Shown piece after piece: positions 9,726 through 17,791 of a stretch of 64,000 nt of DNA. The notes below the pieces were generated by a model, which worked only from the letters and a program-made list of their open reading frames with translations, searched no databases and was not told where the DNA came from. Each line of letters starts with the position of its first letter. The first letter of the stretch is position 1. The position numbers and the translations under genes were made by a program. This DNA comes from an uncultured Desulfobulbaceae bacterium. Lineage in GTDB: Bacteria > Desulfobacterota > Desulfobulbia > Desulfobulbales > Desulfobulbaceae. Location of the stretch: positions 1-64,000 of the forward strand of contig CAMYLK010000008.1 of the NCBI GenBank assembly GCA_947259225.1, in the 5' to 3' direction.

Positions 9726-9752
9726 CTTTTTCCCTCTTTATCCAAACTGATA

Positions 9753-10727
9753 TCAGTTGTCCTCTTGATTATTTTTTCCATGCCGCTGTCTGAAGTTAAT
9801 CCACACATCCGCAACTCCAATAACAGATAAAACCAGCAGTCCGTAACTCTGGAGTATAAGGATGGCATATATTAAAATCTTCAGGTAAAGCGGAACATTC
9901 CACCTGTCCATAAAATTGATAAATACCGCCAAACCCTGGAAGAAGTAGAGCAGGGCGCTAATCAGTATAATACTGAGACCTGTACTGCTTATTACTCCTT
10001 TACTAAAAATCAGTGCAATACCTGCAGCAATTGGTATCCAGACAAGCCTGTCCGGTAACCGCCAGTCACGGTATTTCTTCCAGGGTATTACCCCTGGTTT
10101 GATCCTCTCAAGCAGGGTAATGCTGCCCAAAAAGTTTATCCATACTGTGATCAATAAAGTGCAAAATAGTATTCCGGGCAATATTTTTGGTATTATCGCC
10201 CTAAGTTCTGTCACGGCCTGCTCGGCATTAACCAGTGTTTCAGCCGGTATTTCAGAGTTAGTGCTGTAAAATTCGTAAGTTTGGGCAAATCCGGTATCCA
10301 GAATTTGCAGCAACTGGTTGTACGGATTTATCTCGTGGATAGTACCGTAAGCAAGCAAGAATATAAACCAGCTTATGCCAAGGACAATGAAACCTTTGTA
10401 ACCGGAACGGATTTCATCTTCTTTTGCAGTTGCGCTTCTGTAAAAACTAAATCCTAAAGGTACCAAGCTCAGTGAAAAGAGTGTGCTCGGCAGCTGGTTA
10501 AGTAATAATGCAGCTACTGTTGCCAGTATAGCACTGTTTCGAACAAGGATGGTTCCTTGTTTTAAACCGTACAGGGCCAACAGGCAGAAGACCGGTATAG
10601 CTAAAAACCCGCTTGTCCAGCCCAAAAGAGACGGAACTAGACCTGGGAGCAAAAAAGCGGCACCCAGTAAAACCGACAAGCCTGTATGAATCCGGTTGCC
10701 GGGATTAGCGCCGTTATGCGCTGCCAT
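9753..10727 (-). CDS. DUF2232 polytopic membrane protein
   Basis: This 324-aa protein is strongly hydrophobic, with roughly eight membrane segments spread over its length (for example LSVLLGAAFLLPGLVPSLLG near the N-terminus and IYAILILQSYGLLVLSVIGV near the C-terminus). Its position between rpsR and rplI is the standard place for DUF2232/YybS-like proteins in deltaproteobacteria. The biochemical role of that family is unknown. It is 27 bp from rplI and 15 bp from rpsR, so it is translated from the ribosomal operon. Confidence 0.75.
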   Translation of the reverse strand: MAAHNGANPGNRIHTGLSVLLGAAFLLPGLVPSLLGWTSGFLAIPVFCLLALYGLKQGTILVRNSAILATVAALLLNQLPSTLFSLSLVPLGFSFYRSATAKEDEIRSGYKGFIVLGISWFIFLLAYGTIHEINPYNQLLQILDTGFAQTYEFYSTNSEIPAETLVNAEQAVTELRAIIPKILPGILFCTLLITVWINFLGSITLLERIKPGVIPWKKYRDWRLPDRLVWIPIAAGIALIFSKGVISSTGLSIILISALLYFFQGLAVFINFMDRWNVPLYLKILIYAILILQSYGLLVLSVIGVADVWINFRQRHGKNNQEDN

Positions 10728-10742
10728 AATTAAATTGCAGTC

Positions 10743-10979
10743 TTAATACTGTGTTTGCCCTGAGTATGGAATAAGAGCCAGATGCCTGGCACGCTTTACA
10801 GCTTCTGTAATCTGGCGCTGGTGTTTTGCGCAGGTTCCATATATACGCCTGGGTATTATTTTTCCACGCTCTGTAAGAAGACTGCGCAATGCCCTGGCAT
10901 CCTTGTAATCTATCGTAAGGTCTTTTTCAGTACAGAACTTGCATACTCTGGGCCTGAAAATTCTTTTTCGTAAAGCCAT
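10743..10979 (-). CDS. rpsR: 30S ribosomal protein S18
   Basis: S18 binds the central domain of 16S rRNA as a heterodimer with S6. The 78-aa protein contains the family block [32 protein letters not shown]. Two Cys near the N-terminus (CKFCTEK) match the zinc-type form of S18. It is the second gene of the rpsF operon, with no ssb or priB between it and rpsF. Confidence 0.96.
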   Translation of the reverse strand: MALRKRIFRPRVCKFCTEKDLTIDYKDARALRSLLTERGKIIPRRIYGTCAKHQRQITEAVKRARHLALIPYSGQTQY

Positions 10980-11014
10980 TTCTAATCCTTCTGATATTTT
11001 ATCCCGTTAAGGGG

Positions 11015-11644
11015 TTATTCTTTTTCCTTGGCAGGAACATCATTATCGGAAACCACTTCATCTGCTGCCGGGGCCGAATTTTCATCTCCAGCCATATCTT
11101 CTACTTCAGTTTCAACTTTTTCTGTGATCTCTTCTCCAGTCGTATCAGCTACTTCAGCTACAACTTTTTCTGTGATTTCTTCTCCAGCGGCATCTTCTAC
11201 TTCAGCTTCAGCTTTTTCGGCAACATCATCTACTTCAGCCTCTTTAGCTTCAGTTACAGTTTCTTCTGTTTCTGTAGAAATTTCAGTATCTTCGAGTTTG
11301 GCTGCTGCAGTTGCCGCGGCAAGTTCGATTTCCGATTCTATTTTCTCCTGATCAATGGAATCAACGAGTTTAATCGTGAGAAAACGAAGCACACGGTCAT
11401 CGAGTCTGAAAATTCGTTCCATTTCCTGAACAGTTGTAGCTGGAGCTGCAAAGTCAAAATGAATATAGTAGCCGTGATTTTCCTTCCTGATCTCGTAGGC
11501 AAGCTTTTTTACTCCCCAGCGATCAAGAAAAATAATAGCACCGCCATCATTTTTAATTATATCATTGGTCCGATCTATAATTTCGGTAAACTGGGATTCG
11601 CCCAGATTTGGGCGTAATACATAGGTTGTTTCGTAACGACGCAT
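11015..11644 (-). CDS. rpsF: 30S ribosomal protein S6 with long acidic C-terminal extension
   Basis: The first 95 residues (MRRYETTYVLRPNLGE...RLDDRVLRFLTIKL) are a normal S6 domain. The protein then continues to 209 aa with a low-complexity, Glu/Ala/Thr-rich tail holding imperfect internal repeats such as TGEEITEKVETEVEDMAGDE. S6 tails vary (E. coli adds a poly-Glu tail after translation), but about 110 encoded acidic residues is unusual. The start follows GAGGAGG closely. The gene is first in its operon, behind a strong promoter and a leader hairpin. Confidence 0.95.
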   Translation of the reverse strand: MRRYETTYVLRPNLGESQFTEIIDRTNDIIKNDGGAIIFLDRWGVKKLAYEIRKENHGYYIHFDFAAPATTVQEMERIFRLDDRVLRFLTIKLVDSIDQEKIESEIELAAATAAAKLEDTEISTETEETVTEAKEAEVDDVAEKAEAEVEDAAGEEITEKVVAEVADTTGEEITEKVETEVEDMAGDENSAPAADEVVSDNDVPAKEKE

Positions 11645-11671
11645 ATTTTCCTCCTCATGGTCAATGTGGCC

Positions 11672-11701
11672 CTCGCTGCAATCCTGTTCCGGGAGAGCGA
11701 G
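11672..11701 (-). promoter_or_regulatory. candidate S6:S18-binding leader hairpin of rpsF
   Basis: In the rpsF 5' leader the minus-strand RNA can form CTCGCT...AGCGAG with an inner TCC/GGA pairing and an internal CCCGGAACA segment. Many bacteria carry an rpsF leader RNA that binds the S6:S18 dimer for feedback control. Position and the CCG-containing internal loop fit that idea, but the match to the published consensus has not been tested. Confidence 0.4.
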
Positions 11702-11725
11702 AAGGTTATAAAAGTTTAATTTATA

Positions 11726-11755
11726 ATTTTAACACAAAAGTTAAAATAGTGTCAA
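11726..11755 (-). promoter_or_regulatory. sigma-70-type promoter of the rpsF operon
   Basis: On the minus strand a perfect -35 TTGACA (11750-11755) is separated by 18 bp from TAAAAT (11726-11731). It lies about 80 bp upstream of the rpsF ATG, ahead of the leader hairpin. This is the best-looking promoter in the window. Confidence 0.8.
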
Positions 11756-11870
11756 CTGCTTTATAGAATTTCCTGCGATATGTACATTATTAATACAATC
11801 GAAAGCAAGTCCGTCGTGTAAAATGAAAATTTGATAGGGTGATATTTGTTTGAACGGTGACAGCATGTAA

Positions 11871-13346
11871 TTAGGGAGTAGCCTGTAAAGCATTAATCAG
11901 TGGTTCCAGAAACTGTTCATAGTGTTCCCATCGCTTAACGGATTTATTGTATATCGGTCTGTTCACCTGATCCCGGCTTGCTGTTCGTATTACTTTGTTG
12001 CTGTTGTAAAAATTGAGGCATGAATCATCCCAATCAAGATTGCAATGTGTAAGCATTTTTCGTGTCTCATCTTCAATGTTATTTATTACATTCTCATAGT
12101 GAACATCAAGAATATGTCCGGGCGAAACATCGTGCCAGTGTTGCATCAATTTCTGGTAGAGCAGGTAGTATGCGCCCAGCACCTCCAGGTCGAATGAATA
12201 TTCATAACCTTCACCAAAATCCTGCTTGTAGCATGAAAAACAGGTGTCAAGAGGTGTCCGGACGCAGTGTATTATTTTTGCCATGGGAAGAGCACGTCGA
12301 ATTAATCCTATGAATCTGAAATTATTAGGCATTTTGTCCGTGACATGGATCGATGAGTTTTCTCTGTGCCGTTCAAGTGCCTGAGAATATTTTTTCCCTA
12401 GCTGACCAAATCCTGCCGGCAGGGACAAGTCTGTTTCCAGGTAGAGCTCTTCCAGATATTTGAGCTCTCCTCCTGTTGAAACCTGCGGGTGTGATGAAAG
12501 AATTTGTTCAATCAATGAAGTACCGCTCCTGGGCATGCCCACAATAAAAACAGGAGTTGGGTCATCATGCCCAAATGACAGGTTTCTTTTCACATAATTT
12601 TCATCGCAAGTGCTGATAATTTTGTTAATGGTATATATTTCCGATGTAATGTCATATCGGCTGTTATTCCAAAGATAGGTGTTTCCTCTTTTCAAAAAAT
12701 CAAAGGCAAGATCGTACTCATCTAGATAATCATAATATTTTCCCATCACCTTGCAGAATTTCGCCCGTAATCTACCATCCAGTGATTCCAGTACTCCTTC
12801 CATGTTTAAAAGCTGTTCTCTGAGCAGGTCATATTTCCCCTGTTTATGAAAAACAGCGCAGAGTTCTTCATGGGAAAATATATAATCCGGTTGAGTTGAA
12901 AGAGATTTTTTGAAATAAGGAATACTTTTACTGAATTCCCGTTGTGCTTCCAGGGCATAACCAAGGTAATAATTTGCTCTGGTATTTTCAGGATCTTTTG
13001 TTAAAACCTGCTCACTGATACGTGTCATATCCGCCCAGTTATTCGTGATTTTGTAGGCTGCAGCCAGGTTAAGACAGTATTCACTTTCACCGGGGTGCAG
13101 ATGAATTGCTTTCTTGATTAAATCTATCGCCTTGTTGAATTCAGTTGAATAATTTAACAAAAGTAAAGCGAGAATGTTCAGAACGTTATGGTTGGAAGGA
13201 TCCCGTTTAAGTATTGTTGAATATATTTTCTCTGATTTTTTCCACTCACGAAAATTATGATACTTATGTGCAGTTTTCAGCAATTTTGAACGATGACTAT
13301 ATTTTGCCTTCCTTGATCTTTTTAATTGTCTGGACAGCTTCACCAT
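11871..13346 (-). CDS. TPR-sulfotransferase (paralog 1 of 6)
   Basis: Sulfotransferases move a sulfuryl group from PAPS to a hydroxyl or amine. This 491-aa protein has an unusually basic N-terminus (KLSRQLKRSRKAKYSHR), about five TPR-like helix pairs (to about residue 225) and a C-terminal Sulfotransfer_3-like domain. The PAPS 5'-phosphosulfate loop is VGMPRSGTSLIEQILSSHP at about 269. The 3'-phosphate element is HCVRTPLDTCFSCY. The C-terminal family block is TASRDQVNRPIYNKSVKRW. No signal peptide is seen, as expected for a PAPS enzyme. The acceptor is unknown. It lies alone, away from the other five, behind a MITE-like palindrome. Confidence 0.85.
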   Translation of the reverse strand: MVKLSRQLKRSRKAKYSHRSKLLKTAHKYHNFREWKKSEKIYSTILKRDPSNHNVLNILALLLLNYSTEFNKAIDLIKKAIHLHPGESEYCLNLAAAYKITNNWADMTRISEQVLTKDPENTRANYYLGYALEAQREFSKSIPYFKKSLSTQPDYIFSHEELCAVFHKQGKYDLLREQLLNMEGVLESLDGRLRAKFCKVMGKYYDYLDEYDLAFDFLKRGNTYLWNNSRYDITSEIYTINKIISTCDENYVKRNLSFGHDDPTPVFIVGMPRSGTSLIEQILSSHPQVSTGGELKYLEELYLETDLSLPAGFGQLGKKYSQALERHRENSSIHVTDKMPNNFRFIGLIRRALPMAKIIHCVRTPLDTCFSCYKQDFGEGYEYSFDLEVLGAYYLLYQKLMQHWHDVSPGHILDVHYENVINNIEDETRKMLTHCNLDWDDSCLNFYNSNKVIRTASRDQVNRPIYNKSVKRWEHYEQFLEPLINALQATP

Positions 13347-13477
13347 ATTAATAAACCTGGAGTCTGGGGAAAATTATTTAAGCGATCGTAAGTAATATCT
13401 TAATGACAAAAAAAATCCCTCCAATTTTTACCAATTTTTTTATTAAAAGAAAAATGCCTTTAATACTTTAAGTTAAT

Positions 13478-13714
13478 CTGATTTCCACTAATCCTCAGCC
13501 AGCTTTAGTGCCACAAAGCATAACTAGTTGACATTATGTTTTTTATGTCATTCGGAGTCTCGCAAGCTCGCTTACCTCGAACGAATGTGAGAAATATGGA
13601 CTGTTGTGGTATAAGATTTCCCGCTGCGCTCGAGGTAAGCGAGGAACGAGACTCCGAATGACAAAGACTTCCAGTATATAAACAAAATCCATGCTGAACT
13701 TTAGTGGTAATCAG
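13478..13714. repeat. MITE-like palindromic element in the sulfotransferase-mazG gap
   Basis: The 405-bp gap 13347-13751 holds no gene but is dominated by a large dyad. Its core arms TGTCATTCGGAGTCTCG (13546-13562) and the exact complement (13647-13663) match over 17 bp. They continue inward with GCTCGCTTACCTCGA against TCGAGGTAAGCGAGG (14 of 15). Outer arms at 13478-13499 and 13693-13714 pair at 18 of 22. About 50 nt form the central loop. There is no transposase or obvious target duplication. It resembles a non-autonomous inverted-repeat element. Confidence 0.7.
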
Positions 13715-13751
13715 AATTCGCTATAAACAGGTTTGCATTATCACAGAATAA

Positions 13752-14156
13752 TCACTTTTTCTCAGGTGATATCTTTTCTTTGGACTTGATAGCTTCCCAT
13801 TGCCTGCGAAGTTCATATTCGCTGCCGGCTTCTTTGCCTGCAAAGACATGAGGGTGCCTGCGAATCATTTTTTTTGTTATTCCCTTAAGCACATCTTCAA
13901 GGGTAAATTCTCCCTTTTCCTCATATAATAAAGTCGTAAGGATAAGAATGTAAAGCAGATCACCTGTTTCTTCGCATACATGATCACTCTGGCCGTGACG
14001 TATAGCTTCTGCCAGTTCTCTCGCTTCTTCAAGAAGGTACCTGGTCAGACTTGACGGGGTCTGTTTGCGATCCCAGGGACACCCGTCTTCAGCACGGAGT
14101 TTTGAAATCACTTTGACCAGGTTCAAAAACTCATCTGATGTATGGTGTGGCGACAT
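13752..14156 (-). CDS. mazG: MazG-type nucleotide pyrophosphohydrolase
   Basis: MazG enzymes hydrolyse (d)NTPs to monophosphates, helping to clean the pool or modulate ppGpp. The 134-aa protein is a single MazG domain (E. coli MazG has two). It carries GCPWDRKQTPSSL, the metal-binding LEEARELAEAI and EETGDLLYILIL, and RRHPHVFAG. Start is ATG at 14156. The short form is common in this group. It sits alone between the palindromic element and a small plus-strand gene. Confidence 0.88.
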   Translation of the reverse strand: MSPHHTSDEFLNLVKVISKLRAEDGCPWDRKQTPSSLTRYLLEEARELAEAIRHGQSDHVCEETGDLLYILILTTLLYEEKGEFTLEDVLKGITKKMIRRHPHVFAGKEAGSEYELRRQWEAIKSKEKISPEKK

Positions 14157-14287
14157 GGAATTTCCTTCAGCAGTAATGATGACTTGAGCAGAGATTTAAT
14201 GAAAAAATATCATATCACTGCTATCTTTGCCATGATCATACGCTCAATTAAACGAGATAAAAAGATCAGATTTCAAAAAGGTGAGAT

Positions 14288-14506
14288 ATGTTTGATAAGG
14301 TTATATTCTTCAGAAGGTATCCATTTGAAGCCGGCCAGAAACTCCATATTGAGGATGGGCCCAGAAAAGGAGACTGGGAAGTAATTGCTGTTACTGACAA
14401 GAAAGTAACACTGCAATGTCCTGTCAGCGGATTTAAGGTTGAGTGGGACAGGTTTTGCTACATGAGTGATGTACGGGAAACGCAATGGCCGGCAGCAGAG
14501 GGCTGA
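14288..14506 (+). CDS. small conserved-looking hypothetical protein
   Basis: I do not recognise this 72-aa product. It looks real: AAGGTGA precedes the ATG by a suitable distance. The sequence is well mixed (AGQKLHIEDGPRKGDWEVIAV...) rather than low-complexity, and has a compact beta-rich pattern with one Cys in TLQCPVSGFKVEWDRFCY and another nearby. It lacks a signal peptide or membrane segment. Overlapping ORFs in other frames lack these qualities. Confidence 0.6.
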   Translation: MFDKVIFFRRYPFEAGQKLHIEDGPRKGDWEVIAVTDKKVTLQCPVSGFKVEWDRFCYMSDVRETQWPAAEG

Positions 14507-14621
14507 TATATTTTATGTAATATATAAGATGGGTCTTTGTCTTGCTCCCTTAAACAGGCTCTCTGGAATAGTTGGATGTATACAAAGTTCATCAAATGCT
14601 TCCAGGCCAAGGCCATTTTTC

Positions 14622-15062
14622 TCAGCTTATATGGCCCTGCAAAGTGACTTCGTAAATAACATCTTTACCGGCCAGGGGATGGTTGTAGTCAACCGTTACA
14701 TGGTCTGATGAGACAGACACAACAGCTGCCGGAACTTTTTCAGGACCTTTATCACCATTAAGGGTCAGTGAAAGGATCATTCCCGGTTGAGGTACGATCC
14801 TGTTTCCGAAAACAGATTTATCGATCATCTGGATCAGGTGTTCATGGCGCGGACCATACGCCTGATCGGCCGAGAGAGCGAATGTTCTGGTTTCTCCAGG
14901 TTTCATCTCCAGAAGTTCTTTTTCAATAACCGGAAAAAAATTACCCTGGCCCAGGGTAATAATCACTGGATGATCTTCTGGTGTTTTTTCAAATATTTCA
15001 CCATCTTCAAGTCTGCCCTGAAGAAAAATCGCTACCTGTTTGTATTCTTGATTTATTTTCAT
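14622..15062 (-). CDS. FKBP-type peptidyl-prolyl isomerase, SlyD-like
   Basis: This chaperone-like isomerase speeds proline cis-trans isomerisation. The ORF track begins at 15182, but the first 40 residues look unlike the family. MKINQEYKQVAIFLQGRLED at 15062 gives the usual start, about 146 aa. The order of FKBP core, an inserted-in-flap domain (DQAYGPRHEHLIQMIDKSVF) and the closing VDYNHPLAGKDVIYEVTL is that of the SlyD/FkpA2 group. No signal peptide, so cytoplasmic. The His-rich metal tail of E. coli SlyD is absent. It is divergent from hisI. Confidence 0.85.
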   Translation of the reverse strand: MKINQEYKQVAIFLQGRLEDGEIFEKTPEDHPVIITLGQGNFFPVIEKELLEMKPGETRTFALSADQAYGPRHEHLIQMIDKSVFGNRIVPQPGMILSLTLNGDKGPEKVPAAVVSVSSDHVTVDYNHPLAGKDVIYEVTLQGHIS

Positions 15063-15191
15063 GTAATATCGTATCCTGGTAAGTGAGATAAATTTATTGA
15101 TAAGCATATAATATTCAAATGTATATATTTTGACAATACCTGAGTGAAATGTAGGAGCAACTCTTGACAAAGCATCGATCACAGCCTAACT

Positions 15192-15797
15192 ATGTGCTCC
15201 AGCAATTTTACCAATCAGCTTATTATGGAACTTGAGTGCGAAAAGTATAAAGAGAAGATGGATCCTGTAGGAGCGCACTGCCGTCATCCGGAAGATTACT
15301 GTAAATACAGGACGTCCTGTGTCATTCATTTTTCAGGAATAAATGATGAGGATATGGATAGCGGTACACATGCAGAACCCGAGCAGGATACAGTGCAAAA
15401 AGTAAACCGGAAAATAATGATAAATCTTAATTTTAAAAAATCCAAAAACGGTCTTTTGCCGGCAATTGCGCAGGATTATAAAACCGGCGAAATTCTTATG
15501 CTTGCTTTTATAAATGACCTTGCCTGGCAGAAAACACTTGAGACCGGAAAGGCACATTACTGGAGCAGGTCGAGAAATCAGCTCTGGCTGAAAGGTGAAT
15601 CGTCAGGACATGTTCAGATTATAAAAGAGATTCTCGTGGACTGCGATGAGGATACCGTGATTTACAAAGTTGAGCAGCTTGGTGATGCTGCCTGTCACAA
15701 GGGATACATTTCCTGTTTTTACAGGCGGGTTGAAGGCAACTCACTTGCTGTCCATGCACAAAAGGTTTTTGATCCGGATAATGTGTATGGGAAATAA
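15192..15797 (+). CDS. hisI: phosphoribosyl-AMP cyclohydrolase with N-terminal Cys-rich extension
   Basis: HisI opens the purine ring of phosphoribosyl-AMP, the third step of histidine synthesis. The catalytic domain starts near residue 80 ([20 protein letters not shown]). It includes [20 protein letters not shown], the metal ligands VDCDEDTV and the Cys pair in [13 protein letters not shown]. About 70 residues precede it, with Cys and His spaced like a small metal site ([18 protein letters not shown]). The exact start is uncertain: ATG at 15192 or 15225, neither with a strong ribosome site. hisG follows 43 bp later. Confidence 0.88.
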   Translation: MCSSNFTNQLIMELECEKYKEKMDPVGAHCRHPEDYCKYRTSCVIHFSGINDEDMDSGTHAEPEQDTVQKVNRKIMINLNFKKSKNGLLPAIAQDYKTGEILMLAFINDLAWQKTLETGKAHYWSRSRNQLWLKGESSGHVQIIKEILVDCDEDTVIYKVEQLGDAACHKGYISCFYRRVEGNSLAVHAQKVFDPDNVYGK

Positions 15798-15840
15798 AAA
15801 AAAGTGTGCAAAATTAATAAACTGAATAAGGATTTTAAGC

Positions 15841-16713
15841 ATGAACGTGCTGAAAATAGGGATACCGAAAGGCAGTCTGGAAAAGGCTACAATTGAACTT
15901 TTTGACAAGTCCGGTTGGCAGATTAAACTTACCTCCCGCAACTATTTTCCTGAAGTGGATGATCCTGAACTTTCCTGTTCAATCTGCCGTCCTCAGGAAA
16001 TGTCGAGTTATATTGAATCAGGCATGCTGGATGCCGGGATAACCGGTAAGGACTGGACCCTGGAAAATGGTTCAGACATTGAGGTTGTTGCTGATCTTGT
16101 CTACTCCAAAGTAAGTAAAAAGCCAACCCGCTGGGTAATTGCAGTTCCCGGGGACTCGCCCATTACAAAACTTGAAGATCTAGATGGCAAGAAGATTTCC
16201 ACCGAACTGGTAAATGTTACACGCCGTTTTTTTGATGAGCGCAATATTTCTGTAGATATTGCTTTTTCCTGGGGCGCTACCGAGGCCAAGGCTGTATCCG
16301 GCCTTGCAGATGCGATTGTTGAGGTTACTGAAACTGAATCAACAATCCGTGCGCACGGGCTGAGAGTCATACACGAGTTGATGGAGTCAAATACACAGTT
16401 GATCGCCAGTAAAAAGGCCATGGCAGACCCATGGAAAAGAGAGAAGATTGAGAACATGGCCATGCTCCTCAAAGGTGCATTAAAAGCTGACAGAATAGTC
16501 GGCTTAAAAATGAACATATCGCATGCGAAGCTCGATGAACTTATAGAAATTCTTCCAAGTATGACCGCGCCTACAATAGCACAACTCTATAAGCAGGACT
16601 GGTTTTCTGTGGAAACCGTTATCTCTGAGCATCAGGTTCGCGACCTTGTTCCCAAGCTCAAAAAAATTGGTGCTGAAGGAATTGTTGAGTACACGCTGAA
16701 CAAGGTAATCTGA
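15841..16713 (+). CDS. hisG: ATP phosphoribosyltransferase, long form
   Basis: HisG joins ATP and PRPP in the first, feedback-regulated step of histidine synthesis. The 290-aa product is the long form: two catalytic domains (IGIPKGSLEKATIELFDKSG, DAIVEVTETESTIRAHGL) plus a C-terminal ACT-like regulatory domain (MTAPTIAQLYKQDWFSVETV). It therefore should not need HisZ. AAGGA precedes the ATG. It follows hisI and is probably co-transcribed with it. The other his genes are not in the window. Confidence 0.95.
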   Translation: MNVLKIGIPKGSLEKATIELFDKSGWQIKLTSRNYFPEVDDPELSCSICRPQEMSSYIESGMLDAGITGKDWTLENGSDIEVVADLVYSKVSKKPTRWVIAVPGDSPITKLEDLDGKKISTELVNVTRRFFDERNISVDIAFSWGATEAKAVSGLADAIVEVTETESTIRAHGLRVIHELMESNTQLIASKKAMADPWKREKIENMAMLLKGALKADRIVGLKMNISHAKLDELIEILPSMTAPTIAQLYKQDWFSVETVISEHQVRDLVPKLKKIGAEGIVEYTLNKVI

Positions 16714-16751
16714 AATTAACAATGCCTTGAACTTCGGCAGCAGGGAAGCGA

Positions 16752-17333
16752 ATGAATTTTCACAATGTGAGTTTTCTTAAAAGCGTTTACAAGATTGGCC
16801 AGCTACCTGAGCCAATCTATCCCGAGATCGCGTTTGCCGGTCGTTCAAATGTTGGGAAATCCAGCCTGATAAATAGGCTTGTCAATCGCCGCAGCCTTGT
16901 TAAGACGAGTTCCAAGCCAGGTAAAACCCAAAGCCTGAATTTTTTTGATGTAGACAGTTGCCTGTACCTGGTTGACCTTCCCGGTTACGGCTATGCAAAG
17001 GTTTCCATGGGGGTGCGCTCTTCATGGGAAAAACTGATCACCCGTTATCTGGAGGAACGACAGAGCCTGGTTTGTGTCGTCGTTATTATAGATATCCGTC
17101 ACACGTTGAAGGAGTATGACAGGAACCTGGTCGGGTGGCTGCGAAACAGCGGGCTGTCTTTTCTTCCGGTTTATACCAAGTCCGACAAACTTTCCGGCAA
17201 TAAACTTGCACGAAACGCGGCTGAGCTCGATGCGGGGCTGACAATTAATCCTGCCGATAGAATTTTATTTTCTGCTAAAACCGGACAGGGATGTGAAGCG
17301 CTACAGTCTCTTCTTGCATCTTATGAAAAATGA
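16752..17333 (+). CDS. engB: ribosome-biogenesis GTPase EngB (YsxC/YihA)
   Basis: EngB is an essential GTPase for large-subunit assembly. The 193-aa protein has G1 AGRSNVGKSSLINRL at about 29-43, the SKPGKTQSLNFF switch I region, G3 VDLPGYGYA, and G4 TKSDKLS. Length is typical. It lies 38 bp after hisG. Confidence 0.95.
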   Translation: MNFHNVSFLKSVYKIGQLPEPIYPEIAFAGRSNVGKSSLINRLVNRRSLVKTSSKPGKTQSLNFFDVDSCLYLVDLPGYGYAKVSMGVRSSWEKLITRYLEERQSLVCVVVIIDIRHTLKEYDRNLVGWLRNSGLSFLPVYTKSDKLSGNKLARNAAELDAGLTINPADRILFSAKTGQGCEALQSLLASYEK

Positions 17334-17428
17334 TGTTAGAAAAAATATTCTTTCAATCATGTGGTGTATCCCAAATCACGGATTGATACGGTTCTTCCTG
17401 TAACAAAGCTTAAAAAAAGGAGGTACGG

Positions 17429-17710
17429 ATGTCATTGAGAGAGAATTGGCCCTGCTGGGAAATCATGAAGTGTAATCCTGAGCAAGCTGCCCAGTGTCCG
17501 GCATATCATGCTGAATCACCATGCTGGGAGGTAATGCGGGGGATTGACGCCCTGTCATTTAACATTTGCCGTGATTGCATTGTCTATGTGATCAAACAGA
17601 AAGATTCAATTTTCAGTAAAGAGGAAATCTTGAGCATCATGCACCAGAAAGGTGTTGATGTAACAGGTCTTCAATGTCCTCAGTTCAGGGCAAGCGCAGA
17701 AACCGTATAG
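17429..17710 (+). CDS. two-CW domain protein
   Basis: A 93-aa Cys-rich cytoplasmic protein. Two Cys-Trp motifs (PCWEIMKC and PCWEVMRG) together with CPAYHAESP and CRDCIV match the small two-CW family found in deltaproteobacteria, often within signalling proteins. The family's function is unknown; a metal or redox role is plausible from the eight or so cysteines. A very strong ribosome site (AAGGAGG) precedes the ATG. Confidence 0.8.
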   Translation: MSLRENWPCWEIMKCNPEQAAQCPAYHAESPCWEVMRGIDALSFNICRDCIVYVIKQKDSIFSKEEILSIMHQKGVDVTGLQCPQFRASAETV

Positions 17711-17765
17711 TACTTTTCGGTTGATTTTCAAACCTAGCTTCAAGCTACAGGCAGAGTTTAAGAAA

Positions 17766-17791
17766 GGACCAGTAAATTTTATTACTGGTCC
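17766..17791 (-). terminator. intrinsic terminator of lepA
   Basis: GGACCAGTAA and TTACTGGTCC form a perfect 10-bp stem with a 6-nt loop. The stem overlaps the lepA stop codon. On the minus strand it is followed by TTTCTT, a short T-rich tail. Confidence 0.7.

Noticed and set aside
13478-13714. Palindrome interpreted as a full insertion sequence
   Set aside because: There is no transposase frame inside it and it is only about 240 bp.
14142-14384. Plus-strand ORF of 80 aa overlapping the small hypothetical gene
   Set aside because: The competing frame at 14288 has the better ribosome site and a protein-like composition.
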